Assembly: GCF_011516825.1 (NCBI RefSeq)
Contig: NZ_WOTA01000004.1
Location: forward strand, 163,352 to 227,351
Origin: Acetobacter oeni
GTDB lineage: Bacteria > Pseudomonadota > Alphaproteobacteria > Acetobacterales > Acetobacteraceae
DNA length: 64,000 nt
Reading direction: 5' to 3'
The position numbers and the translations under genes are program-made. The notes below the pieces were generated by a model that worked only from the letters and a program-made list of their open reading frames with translations, had not been told where the DNA came from and searched no databases. Of the stretch, positions 34,628 through 43,183 are shown piece by piece. The stretch's first letter is position 1; every line of letters begins with the position of its first letter.

Positions 34628-35528
34628 CCCGGCGCCGCATCATCGCGGTCCCATGCAAGGCAATATAGCGGAATTTGATCTTCTGCCGGATCCAGTTCAC
34701 CAGCCCCGACATCGTCACAATCAGAACGCCGACAAACCCCCAGAAGTCCAGTTGCTGATGAAACAGCGTGTAGCTGAGCACCACGCCCCACACCATCTGG
34801 CTGTACTGCGGCAGCGCCACCCGGTTCGCCGGGGCGCTCTGGGTCGCCATCATCAGCAGAAGCTGCCCAAGCGCCGCAAGCAGACCGTAGCCCGACAGAA
34901 AAACCCAGTCGGTCCCATGCGGCCACGAAACATGAGGCATCATCAGAATGCCGTTGCCCACCAGCGGCCCGATCAGGCTTGAACCGAACAGCGACAGCCT
35001 CGGACTGTTAGCCCCCGATCGCCTGTAGGCAATCACCCCGACCGCATTCGCGACAGCCGCGACCAGCGCGCAGAGATGGCCGAAATGCAGCGCCCTGAAC
35101 CCCGGCCTCAGAACGATCAGAACACCCACGAACCCGACCGCCACCGAAATCCACGCCCAGATATTCACCTGCTCACGCAAAAATGTAACCGATAGAATCG
35201 TCACGAAAAACGGCATCAGAAACATCAGCGACAGGGCTTCCGGCATCGGCAGCAGCATAAACGCTTCCACACTGGAAGCCGTGGCCAGAAAAACGGCGCT
35301 CGCGCGGATCAGCCACATCCACGGATGCGCCGTCCGCACGATATCGATGTAGGATTCATGCTTCTGCCGGACAAACGGCAGGATCAGAAAACCAAGCGCA
35401 CCACCCGAAAATGCAACCTCGAACGGGTCCAGACTGCCGGCAAGAAGCTTGGAAAAAGCATCGCTGATGGAAAATGCAGCATAAGCCATGAATGCCAGCA
35501 GCATTCCTGAAGCAGCAATCGTCGGCAT
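34614..35528 (-). CDS. DMT-superfamily (EamA) transporter
   Basis: A protein of about 304 residues with ten helices and two EamA repeats (AYAAFSISDAFSKLLAGSLDP, SLMFLMPFFVTILSVTFLREQVN in the first; LLAALGQLLLMMATQSAPANRVA, YSQMVWGVVLSYTLFHQQLDFWG in the second). Likely exports small metabolites or amino acids. AGGAC sits 7 bases before the ATG at 35528; a second ATG at 35549 has no ribosome site. Its end overlaps the convergent YqaA-like gene by 14 bases. Confidence 0.88.
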   Translation of the reverse strand: MPTIAASGMLLAFMAYAAFSISDAFSKLLAGSLDPFEVAFSGGALGFLILPFVRQKHESYIDIVRTAHPWMWLIRASAVFLATASSVEAFMLLPMPEALSLMFLMPFFVTILSVTFLREQVNIWAWISVAVGFVGVLIVLRPGFRALHFGHLCALVAAVANAVGVIAYRRSGANSPRLSLFGSSLIGPLVGNGILMMPHVSWPHGTDWVFLSGYGLLAALGQLLLMMATQSAPANRVALPQYSQMVWGVVLSYTLFHQQLDFWGFVGVLIVTMSGLVNWIRQKIKFRYIALHGTAMMRRRVKDI

Positions 35529-35720
35529 GGCTGGTCCTGTTCGTTGCATGACACCGGAAAGGCGCTGCGATCGGCAATGGTTTTCGTGCGCTCGCTTACT
35601 CTGCCCCGGCACCGGGGAGAAGATGTTTCCGCATCCCTCAGCGCAGGACAGCCCTGCACTGACGATCATGCTTCCGGAGACGAAATATATGCCCGCCCGA
35701 AGCCTCCCCCACGGATGCGT

Positions 35721-35746
35721 GGCAGCCTCATTGCTGCCTTATTTTT
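35721..35746 (+). terminator. Terminator-like hairpin
   Basis: A 6-bp stem GGCAGC/GCTGCC with a 6-base loop followed by TTATTTTT. No gene on this strand ends close upstream, so it may end a small RNA or be fortuitous. Confidence 0.4.
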
Positions 35747-35850
35747 GCAACGATTCCGTAGTCAGAAAATACCGATGACCCGCAGAAATATATGCTACAG
35801 TTACACAGCGACAGAAATTGTCAGAACAGAAGATAAATACTACGGCTTTC

Positions 35851-35887
35851 CGGGTTCCCGCACCGACAGGGAAGCCCGCGGTTTTTT
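35851..35887 (+). terminator. Terminator-like hairpin in the leader of the phytochrome-like gene
   Basis: CGGGTTCCC (35851-35859) pairs with GGGAAGCCCG (35869-35878), one bulge, followed by CGGTTTTTT ending at 35887. This is only 27 bases before the GTG start. It could end a short transcript or attenuate the kinase mRNA. Confidence 0.5.
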
Positions 35888-35913
35888 AATGAAAAAAATA
35901 AAGGAGCGGTGGT

Positions 35914-38493
35914 GTGGATATCGTTGAATTCGGCCGTTCCGATCTGACCGCAGGCGACTTCGCAGCCCTCTCGTCCCCCGATGTGATCCAGCCGCGCGGA
36001 TGCCTGCTCGCCTTCTCTCTGCCCGCGCTGCTCCTCCGGCGCTATTCCGAAAACGCCCCCGCCTTCCTCTCCGACGATACCCTCTCCATCGGCGCCCCGC
36101 TCGAAGCCTGCGTCGGCACCGCCCTGCTGAAAGACATTCTTTCAGCCATGGAAGAAAGCCGGCAACTGGGCAGACCCGCCCTCCTGTTCGACACAGCGCC
36201 CCCCCGGAGCGCCGCAATGGATCTGGCGGTTCATATCGCCGGCGATGACCTCATCCTCGAATTCGAACCCGCCGGACAACCCGGAGATAGCGGTCGCCTG
36301 ATCTCGCAGCTCCGCATGGTAATCGACCGCCTGCGGGACAAAAAAGAACTCCAGACTCTCTTTGCAGCCGTCGTGCGGGAAATAAGAGACGTCTCCGGCT
36401 ACGACCGCGTGATGCTCTACCGCTTCGACCGGAACGGCATGCCACGGGTTGTCGCCGAAGCGAAACGTCCGGATCTCAGCAGCTTCGACGGGCACTATCT
36501 GTCAACCGAAGATATTTCCCTTTTGACCTCCAGCCACTATCGCCGTACCCGCGTGCGCGTCGTCGCGGACGTCATCGCGCAGCAGATCCCCCTGGTCGAA
36601 CCCGGGGACCTGCCGCCCCTGGATATGTCCTTCGCCCAGTTGCGCGGAATCTCCCTGGTCGCCCGGTCCTACTTCGTTTCGCGCGGCGTCAGAGGCTCGA
36701 TGGCGATCTCGCTTATCGTGGATGACACGCTCTGGGGAATGATTGCCTGCCGCCACTACGAGCCCAGGATCGTCACCCTGGACGAACGCGCCATCGCAAA
36801 AATGATCGGCGAGTTCGTCTCCCTCCAGATCGCCGCCCTCATCCGCTCACAGCGCCTCGAAGTCACAACCCGGGCCCACGCCCTGATCGAGCACTTCCTG
36901 CACAACGCCGCCTCCCGGCACGACATTCCCTCCTACGTGCGCTCCCAGCTTTCCAGCCTCATGTCCCTCGTCGATTGCGACGATATCGCCGTATGGATCA
37001 ATCAGGACTGGACACAGCTCCGAAACACCCTGTCCCGGGAAGCCACAGACACCCTGGTCGCGGAAGCCGATGTCCGGGCCAGATCCGAAATCTGGACAAC
37101 CGAATGTCTGCCGGCCGAAAACCCCGTTCTCGGACTTCTGATTCCCGAAATCGCCGGCCTGATGATCATCCCGATCTCCCCCAGACCGGGCGACTACATG
37201 TTCGTGTTCCGCCGCGAAGTCGTCCGCGTCATCAACCGTCCCGCCATCATCTCGCTGCCGACATCGCCCGAAAACATCAACATCCCCCCGCAACTCACCA
37301 GCATGCAGGGGCGCGCCGATTCATGGACCATCGAAGACGAGGAAGCCGCCGAACAGCTCCGTTCCGCCCTCATCGAAGTCATGGGCGCCTACCGGCAGCA
37401 GCAACTGCTTGAACGCGCGGAAGCCGACACAAGGCAACGCATGCTGAACGACGAACTCAGCCACCGCGTCAAAAACATCCTCGCCGTGGTCCAGTCCCTC
37501 GTCAGCCGCCCGCCACCCCCCGGTCGCTCCCTCGCCGACCACTTCATCGCGCTCAGAGGCCGCATCGCCGCCCTCGCCACCGCGCATGATCAGGTCTCGC
37601 GCGCCAGCGACGGCGGCCTCCTGCGCTCCCTGCTCGAAGCCGAACTCGCCCCCTACCGCCTGCAACCCGGCACGATCACCCTGTATGGCCCCGATCTCTG
37701 GGTGCCCGGCAAAGCCCTCTCGATCATGACCCTCCTGTTCCACGAACTCGCAACAAACGCCGCGAAATACGGCGCCCTCTCCATTCGTGAAGGCAGACTC
37801 ACCGTCACCTGGACCCACAATCCGGAGACAAAAATGTGGGACATCCTCTGGACGGAAACGGACGGTCCCCCCGTAAAACCCGCCTCCCGCACCGGCTTCG
37901 GCTCCGTCCTGCTCGACCGCGCCGTCAGCCACGAACTCAATGGCACGGCCTCCCGCGATCTGAGACCCGAAGGCGCTGTGATCCGCGTCTCGATCCCCGA
38001 AATCTTTGGCTCTCTCGCCAGTCACCCGGACGCCGCGAACAAAACAGAAAAAACCACCGCCCCGAAACAACCACCTGGGAAAAACACTCCCGATCCGTCA
38101 AACGACCTCACCAGCGCCCGTATTCTCCTGGTGGAAGACCAGCTTCTCATCGCCATGGAAGTCGAGGAAACCCTGCACGATTTCGGTGTGGCCGAGGTCA
38201 TCACGGTCTCGTCCGTCGAAACCGGCCTGGAAGCCATAAAAGCCAGACTGCCCGACGCCGCCATCCTCGACGTCAATCTGGGCGGCAAAACGTCGGTCGG
38301 CCTTGCACGCCGCCTGCGCGACGCGAACGTCCCCTTCATCTTCGCCACAGGCTACATGGACCGAACCATGATCCCCGACGAATTCCAGGACGTCACCGTG
38401 ATCCGCAAACCCTACGGCCCCGCCTCGGTCATCGCCGCCCTGGGCGCTCTGCTGCCGCCCCGCGACACAACCGCCGGTCCTGCTTCGTCCTGA
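35914..38493 (+). CDS. Phytochrome-like HWE histidine kinase with C-terminal receiver, bilin site degenerate
   Basis: An 859-residue hybrid sensor with the order PAS-like (about 1-130), GAF (about 140-320), PHY (about 330-500), HWE kinase (about 510-700) and receiver (about 735-850). Bacteriophytochrome traits are QPRGCLLAF (for IQPHGxLL), DRVMLYRFD and LWGMIACRHYEPR. The bilin-attaching Cys about 12 residues before QPxG is absent (Gly), PASDIP reads LSTEDIS, and SPIHxxYLxNMGV reads SLVARSYFVSRGV, so the pyrrole-water Asp motif and the key His are lost. The kinase has LNDELSHRVKN with His about 517 and HELATNAAKYGAL. The receiver has Asp about 786 (LDVNLGG) and RKPY. It starts at GTG with AAGGAG upstream. 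I infer a light-independent sensor. Confidence 0.9.
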   Translation: MDIVEFGRSDLTAGDFAALSSPDVIQPRGCLLAFSLPALLLRRYSENAPAFLSDDTLSIGAPLEACVGTALLKDILSAMEESRQLGRPALLFDTAPPRSAAMDLAVHIAGDDLILEFEPAGQPGDSGRLISQLRMVIDRLRDKKELQTLFAAVVREIRDVSGYDRVMLYRFDRNGMPRVVAEAKRPDLSSFDGHYLSTEDISLLTSSHYRRTRVRVVADVIAQQIPLVEPGDLPPLDMSFAQLRGISLVARSYFVSRGVRGSMAISLIVDDTLWGMIACRHYEPRIVTLDERAIAKMIGEFVSLQIAALIRSQRLEVTTRAHALIEHFLHNAASRHDIPSYVRSQLSSLMSLVDCDDIAVWINQDWTQLRNTLSREATDTLVAEADVRARSEIWTTECLPAENPVLGLLIPEIAGLMIIPISPRPGDYMFVFRREVVRVINRPAIISLPTSPENINIPPQLTSMQGRADSWTIEDEEAAEQLRSALIEVMGAYRQQQLLERAEADTRQRMLNDELSHRVKNILAVVQSLVSRPPPPGRSLADHFIALRGRIAALATAHDQVSRASDGGLLRSLLEAELAPYRLQPGTITLYGPDLWVPGKALSIMTLLFHELATNAAKYGALSIREGRLTVTWTHNPETKMWDILWTETDGPPVKPASRTGFGSVLLDRAVSHELNGTASRDLRPEGAVIRVSIPEIFGSLASHPDAANKTEKTTAPKQPPGKNTPDPSNDLTSARILLVEDQLLIAMEVEETLHDFGVAEVITVSSVETGLEAIKARLPDAAILDVNLGGKTSVGLARRLRDANVPFIFATGYMDRTMIPDEFQDVTVIRKPYGPASVIAALGALLPPRDTTAGPASS

Positions 38494-38505
38494 CCCCTCT
38501 CCCGG

Positions 38506-39492
38506 TCAGGGAACCAGCACCGCCGCGCCGTCGAACCGCCCGTGCCGCAGATCATCCAGCGCCTGATTGGCCTGTTTCAGCGGATAAGGCGTCGTCGTGA
38601 CTTTGATCCCGATCTTCGGCGCCAGAGACAGAAAATCGATGCCATCCTGCCGGGTCAGATTGGCTATCGAGACAATCTCGCGCTCTTCCCAGAGAATATC
38701 ATAAGAAAACGCCGGGATCTCACTCATATGAATGCCCGCGCAAACCACGCGGCGCCCCTTGCGGATCGCCTTCAGCGCCGCCGGAACAAGAGCCCCCACC
38801 GGCGCGAAAATAATCGCCCCGTCCAGCAGCTCAGGCGGCGCCTCATCCGAGCCCCCCGCCCACACAGCGCCCAGTGACCGCGCAAAAGCCTGCTTCTCCG
38901 TGTCCCCCGGACTGGTGAAGGCGTAAACCTCCCTGCCCTGCCAGCGCAGCACCTGCGTAATGATATGCGCCGCCGCCCCGAACCCGTACAGCCCGATCTT
39001 CTTCCCGTCCCCCGCATGCGTCAGAGACCGCCACCCGATCAGCCCCGCACAAAGCAGCGGCGCCGTCGAAACGTCGTCGCCCCCTTCCCCAAGCGGAAAC
39101 GTGTAATGCGCGTCCGCAACCGCCAGGGTCGCATACCCGCCATTGCGCGTATAACCGGTAAACAGCGGATGATCGCAGAGATTCTCCTTGCCCTCATCGC
39201 AGTACAGACAATGCCCGCAGGTATGCCCGAGCCACGGAATCCCAACCCGCTCGCCCATCCTGAGATCCGTCACACCCGGCCCGATCGCATCGATCCGGCC
39301 AACAATCTCATGCCCGGGAATCACCGGAAGCGCCGGATGCGTCAGATCGCCGTCCACCACATGCAGATCCGTCCGGCAGACCCCGCAGGCCAGCACCTTC
39401 ACCCTGATCTGCCCCGGCCCCGGCTCCGGGTCCGGCACCTCCACCCATTCAAGCGGCGTGCGAGGCTTTTTCAGCTGCATGGCAAACATCAT
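38506..39492 (-). CDS. Zinc-dependent alcohol dehydrogenase (MDR family)
   Basis: NAD(P)-dependent oxidoreductase of about 328 residues. Catalytic zinc ligands are in CGVCRTDLH and GHEIVG, structural zinc cysteines in CGHCLYCDEGKENLC, and the nucleotide fold in IGLYGFGAAAHIITQV, where the third Gly of GxGxxG is Ala. It is of the type called zinc-binding alcohol dehydrogenase (AdhP-like, 'YjgB/AdhA' group) found in acetic acid bacteria. The tandem ATG at 39492 follows GGGAG. It is convergent with the phytochrome-like gene (12 bases between stops). The substrate is unknown; it is not a glutathione-dependent formaldehyde dehydrogenase. Confidence 0.9.
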   Translation of the reverse strand: MMFAMQLKKPRTPLEWVEVPDPEPGPGQIRVKVLACGVCRTDLHVVDGDLTHPALPVIPGHEIVGRIDAIGPGVTDLRMGERVGIPWLGHTCGHCLYCDEGKENLCDHPLFTGYTRNGGYATLAVADAHYTFPLGEGGDDVSTAPLLCAGLIGWRSLTHAGDGKKIGLYGFGAAAHIITQVLRWQGREVYAFTSPGDTEKQAFARSLGAVWAGGSDEAPPELLDGAIIFAPVGALVPAALKAIRKGRRVVCAGIHMSEIPAFSYDILWEEREIVSIANLTRQDGIDFLSLAPKIGIKVTTTPYPLKQANQALDDLRHGRFDGAAVLVP

Positions 39493-39620
39493 CGGGCTCC
39501 CGTCCGGTCTGGTGAGCAACAGACCACAGGCTAGACCACATCACGGACGACGGAAAATGATCATAATCAATCGCCATACAACACGGAGACATCCGGACAG
39601 CAAAGACGTATTCTTTCTCC

Positions 39621-39968
39621 ATGTTCTTCCTCCTCAAAACAGTCCTGTCCGGCCTCCTCATCGCGCTGATTTCCACAATCGCCCGCCGCTTCCCGGCCCT
39701 CGGCGCCCTCGTCGCCTCCCTGCCCCTCATCTCCGTCTTCGGCATGCTCTGGCTGTGGCAGGAAACGCACGACGCCGAAAAGATGGAAGCCCACGTCTCC
39801 GCCACCTTCTTCTACGTCATTCCCTCCCTGCCCATGTTCCTCCTGATCCCCTGGCTCATGCGTCAGAACATCCCCTTCTATCCGGCCCTCCTCATCGGCT
39901 GCGTCGTCACCGTCGTGCTGTACCTCGCCACCATCTGGCTCGCCCGCCGCGCAGGATACTCACTCTGA
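39621..39968 (+). CDS. DUF3147 membrane protein
   Basis: A 115-residue protein with four hydrophobic helices (LLKTVLSGLLIALISTIARR, LGALVASLPLISVFGMLWLWQE, VIPSLPMFLLIPWLM, LLIGCVVTVVLYLATIWLARR). The SLPLxS motif after an LGALVAS helix and the small size match DUF3147. The function is unknown. It is divergent from the alcohol dehydrogenase. Confidence 0.82.
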   Translation: MFFLLKTVLSGLLIALISTIARRFPALGALVASLPLISVFGMLWLWQETHDAEKMEAHVSATFFYVIPSLPMFLLIPWLMRQNIPFYPALLIGCVVTVVLYLATIWLARRAGYSL

Positions 39969-40501
39969 AAACAGTCAGCCTCCCGACCCGCAAAAAGAGA
40001 CCGTCAGAAACGCCGGAACCCGGGAAACGCTGAACAGCCCGGACCCGCCATCGCCACAAAAACAGATACCATTCTCTCAGCCGCGCCCGAACCGGTATCG
40101 ACAACAACCCGGCGTAAACCGTTCAGCCCGCGGGGCCGGCACTTCCTTCCCGTCACGGAACCGCGCACGTCGCCTGAGCACAGCCCCGCCTGACGGCTGA
40201 CATCCCGACCACCATCAGCAGGCTCGTCGGTAAAACCCCCGGCCAGTCACCGACTAATTTTATTGTTATATCGAAATGAAATAAGACAGCCTTCGTCATC
40301 CGCCCCGCCCGTTCAGAACTGTTGTCAAAAAGAGACAGTCTGAAAACGGAAAAAAAAACACCCGCCTGAATTGATAAAACTGAAACAAAACTGTTACACG
40401 ATCTGGCCAGGTTATTTCGAACAGGCAATTTTACGGATCAACAACAAATCAGCGGCCCTGGCCCTGACAAAACCCGCAAGCAGTGGAGAGCGATCAGAAC
40501 T
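39969..40501. other. Intergenic region upstream of a TonB-dependent receptor
   Basis: A 533-base gap. No gene recognised. The last 250 bases (from about 40250) turn AT-rich and probably hold the promoter of the receptor gene. No clear Fur-type 19-bp palindrome was found by eye. Confidence 0.5.
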
Positions 40502-43129
40502 ATGACATCCCGCCACCGTCTTCTGGCCGCAACTATTCTGGCCTTCCCGATTGCAGGTTTCGCCTCTCAGGGCAAAGCCGCAACGACCAGCGAGACCCCT
40601 TCAGTTCACTCCACATCAGCCAGTCGCACCCATACCGCGCACCACACCACGCCCGTCGGCAGCAAAGCGGCCCCCGCCACCACGACGCAGGCAAAGGCAA
40701 AAGCCCTCAAACCGGCCCAGTACAATTCCGACGCCAACGAAGCCGTCATCGTTACCGGAACGCACAGTTCAAACCGTAAGGCACGGCAGAGCATCAGCCC
40801 GGTCACGGTTGTTTCCAGCGCCGTCCTGCAACGTTCCGGTATGGTGAACCTGGCCGACGCGCTGACACGCACTTATGCGTCGATCAACGTGGAAACAATG
40901 GGCGGCGACGCGGCGGCTCTGGTGTCCCAGATCCACATGCGCGGCCTCAGCTCCAACGAAGTTCTCGTCCTTGTCGATGGCAAACGCCGTCATACAACCG
41001 CGAACATCACAGCGGATTCCGGCCCGAACTTCGGCGCGACCGGCGTCGATCTGAACATGATCCCCGCCAACATGATCGACCATATCGAAGTGCTGGAAGA
41101 CGGCGCGGCGGCCATGTACGGTTCGGACGCCATCGCCGGCGTGGTCAACATCATCACGAAGAAAACAAATCACGGCGTCAACATGAGCGCCCAGACCGGC
41201 GCAAACGCCTATAACGGCGACGGCTGGCAATACCAGTTCAACGCCGACGGCGGCATGAAACTGGGTGACGACGGCTATCTGCACCTCTTCGGCCAGATGT
41301 ACCACACCGACCATTTCGTGGCGAAAGGCGTGCACGATCACCGCCTGAGCGGCAACCAGCCGTCCTACGCGGATGCGGCAAGCTATACAAGCTCAACGGC
41401 TTCCATCCCGAGCACGTCAAATAAGATCCAGAGCACGCCGGAAGAAACCCGCGAGAATTTCGGCCTCGAATGGGGCAAGCCCGTGAACGAGGATGCTGAA
41501 TTCTACGGCAGCATCACCTACGGCCACCGTCACGCCGAGTCCTACGAAAACTATCGCGTCCCGAATGTCGGCGACGGTGTTGCCGAATCCTATTATCCTT
41601 ACGGTTTCTCACCGCTCGAAACCATCGAGGAAAACGATTACGCCGCGACAGTCGGAGCGAAGGGCGATCACCTCCTGGGTTTCCAGTGGGACGTGTCCTC
41701 AACCTACGGCTCCGACTACGACAAGATCGGCAACAAAAACACCATCAACACCGGCATGTTGCAGTCAACCTGCTCGACCAGCCCGTCGAGCAGCTATTAT
41801 TCTTCGGCAGGATGCGGCTGGAGCCCGACACAGGCGCGGGCCGAAAGCTACGCCATGTCACAGTGGACGAACAATCTGGATTTCCGTCGCCACTTCAACA
41901 TCGCCCATACCGTTCCGATGACGCTGGCTTTCGGCATGGAACAGCGCATGGAATCCTACCAGATCTGGGCAGGCAATCCGACATCCTACGCCCTGGGCGG
42001 CACGCAGGGTTACGCAGGCCTTGCGCCGCAGAACGCCGGCAAATGGTATCGTGACATCTGGGCCTGGTATATGGACGGCGACTTCCACTTCACCAGGAAG
42101 TGGGAAGTGGATTTCGCGGGCCGCTTCGAGCACTACACCGATGTCGGCAATACCCCCAACGGCAAGATCTCAACGCGGTATGATTTCACCAAACGTGTAG
42201 GCGTGCGCGCCACGATCAGCACCGGCTTCCGCGCGCCAACACTGGCCGAAGAACACTTCAGTGCCATGAATGTCACACCGACCGGCGCTTCCGGCATGCT
42301 GGCGGCGGATTCATCATCGGCAAAAGCGCTCGGCTCACCCGGCCTGAAACCGGAGCGTTCGACCAGTGAATCGGGCGGCATCGTGCTTGAGCCGGTCGAC
42401 GGGTTCCATGTCGAGGCCGATGTTTACCAGATCAACATTCGCGACCGTATCGTCCAGGGCGGCACGGTGAACGGCGACGCCGCCATCTCGGCCATTGAAT
42501 CCATGGGGTTCTCGCTTCCGGCCAACTCATATTCGGCCAGTGCCGTCAGCGCCTACTACCTCGCCAACGGCGCCAGCACCCGCACCCAGGGCGTCGACAT
42601 CAAGGCCGATTACACATTCCACCTGCACCAGTACGGCAATCTGATGCTGAACATGCAGATCGCCCTCAACCGGACGCGGCTGCATCATAACGGGATCGGC
42701 AGTACCGGAAACGAACTGCTGAACGCGCAGAATATCGGCTACATCACTACCGCCTACCCGCGCAGCAAGATCATCCTGAACGCGTATTACACGTATCATA
42801 ACTGGGACGTGAACATCCGTCAGACCCGTTACGGCCAGACGACCGACATGATGAGCTATGAAGACTGGGCACCGACCGCGCTCCAGTATTCGGTCACTCA
42901 GTTTGAAAAATTCGTCAACTCGCCGCACTGGCTGACGGATCTTGAGGTCGGTTACCGCTTCAACAAGCAGTGGCACCTTGCCGTCGGCGTCAACAACATC
43001 TTCAACGTCCGTCCACGCCGGATGAACTCGCTCATCAACTATCTCGGGGCCGAGCCTTATGATTCAGCCTCCCAGCAGATCCCGATGACAGGCGGCTACT
43101 ACTACGGCCGCATCAACGCCTCCTTCTGA
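40502..43129 (+). CDS. TonB-dependent outer-membrane receptor
   Basis: An 875-residue receptor: signal peptide (LLAATILAFPIAGFASQGKA), a Thr/Ser/Ala/Lys-rich spacer, the TonB-box/plug start AVIVTGTHSSNRKARQSISPVTVVSS-like, plug motifs RGLSSNEVLVLVDGKRRH and IEVLEDGAAAMYGSDAIAGVVNIIT, then a 22-strand barrel ending in Phe (YYYGRINASF). VDGKRRH and DGAAAMYGSDAIAGVVNI are typical of receptors for siderophores, vitamin-like compounds or polyphenols. No transporter genes adjoin, so the ligand is open. A strong terminator follows. Confidence 0.92.
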   Translation: MTSRHRLLAATILAFPIAGFASQGKAATTSETPSVHSTSASRTHTAHHTTPVGSKAAPATTTQAKAKALKPAQYNSDANEAVIVTGTHSSNRKARQSISPVTVVSSAVLQRSGMVNLADALTRTYASINVETMGGDAAALVSQIHMRGLSSNEVLVLVDGKRRHTTANITADSGPNFGATGVDLNMIPANMIDHIEVLEDGAAAMYGSDAIAGVVNIITKKTNHGVNMSAQTGANAYNGDGWQYQFNADGGMKLGDDGYLHLFGQMYHTDHFVAKGVHDHRLSGNQPSYADAASYTSSTASIPSTSNKIQSTPEETRENFGLEWGKPVNEDAEFYGSITYGHRHAESYENYRVPNVGDGVAESYYPYGFSPLETIEENDYAATVGAKGDHLLGFQWDVSSTYGSDYDKIGNKNTINTGMLQSTCSTSPSSSYYSSAGCGWSPTQARAESYAMSQWTNNLDFRRHFNIAHTVPMTLAFGMEQRMESYQIWAGNPTSYALGGTQGYAGLAPQNAGKWYRDIWAWYMDGDFHFTRKWEVDFAGRFEHYTDVGNTPNGKISTRYDFTKRVGVRATISTGFRAPTLAEEHFSAMNVTPTGASGMLAADSSSAKALGSPGLKPERSTSESGGIVLEPVDGFHVEADVYQINIRDRIVQGGTVNGDAAISAIESMGFSLPANSYSASAVSAYYLANGASTRTQGVDIKADYTFHLHQYGNLMLNMQIALNRTRLHHNGIGSTGNELLNAQNIGYITTAYPRSKIILNAYYTYHNWDVNIRQTRYGQTTDMMSYEDWAPTALQYSVTQFEKFVNSPHWLTDLEVGYRFNKQWHLAVGVNNIFNVRPRRMNSLINYLGAEPYDSASQQIPMTGGYYYGRINASF

Positions 43130-43140
43130 AGACACACCGG

Positions 43141-43169
43141 ACGGGGAGAGAGCCAGCTTCTCTCCCCGT
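43141..43169. terminator. Bidirectional terminator between convergent receptor genes
   Basis: A perfect 11-bp stem, ACGGGGAGAGA (43141-43151) with TCTCTCCCCGT (43159-43169), loop of 7. It lies between the stops of the two TonB-dependent receptor genes. Confidence 0.8.
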
Positions 43170-43183
43170 TTCCTGTACAAACC

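Larger units (their letters stand above)
35529..35913. other. Intergenic region with two hairpins before the phytochrome-like kinase
   Basis: A 385-base divergent gap without a recognisable gene. A hairpin GGCAGC-CTCATT-GCTGCC (35721-35738) is followed by TTATTTTT, and a second terminator-like hairpin lies at 35851-35887. Short transcripts or a regulated leader are possible. Confidence 0.5.
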
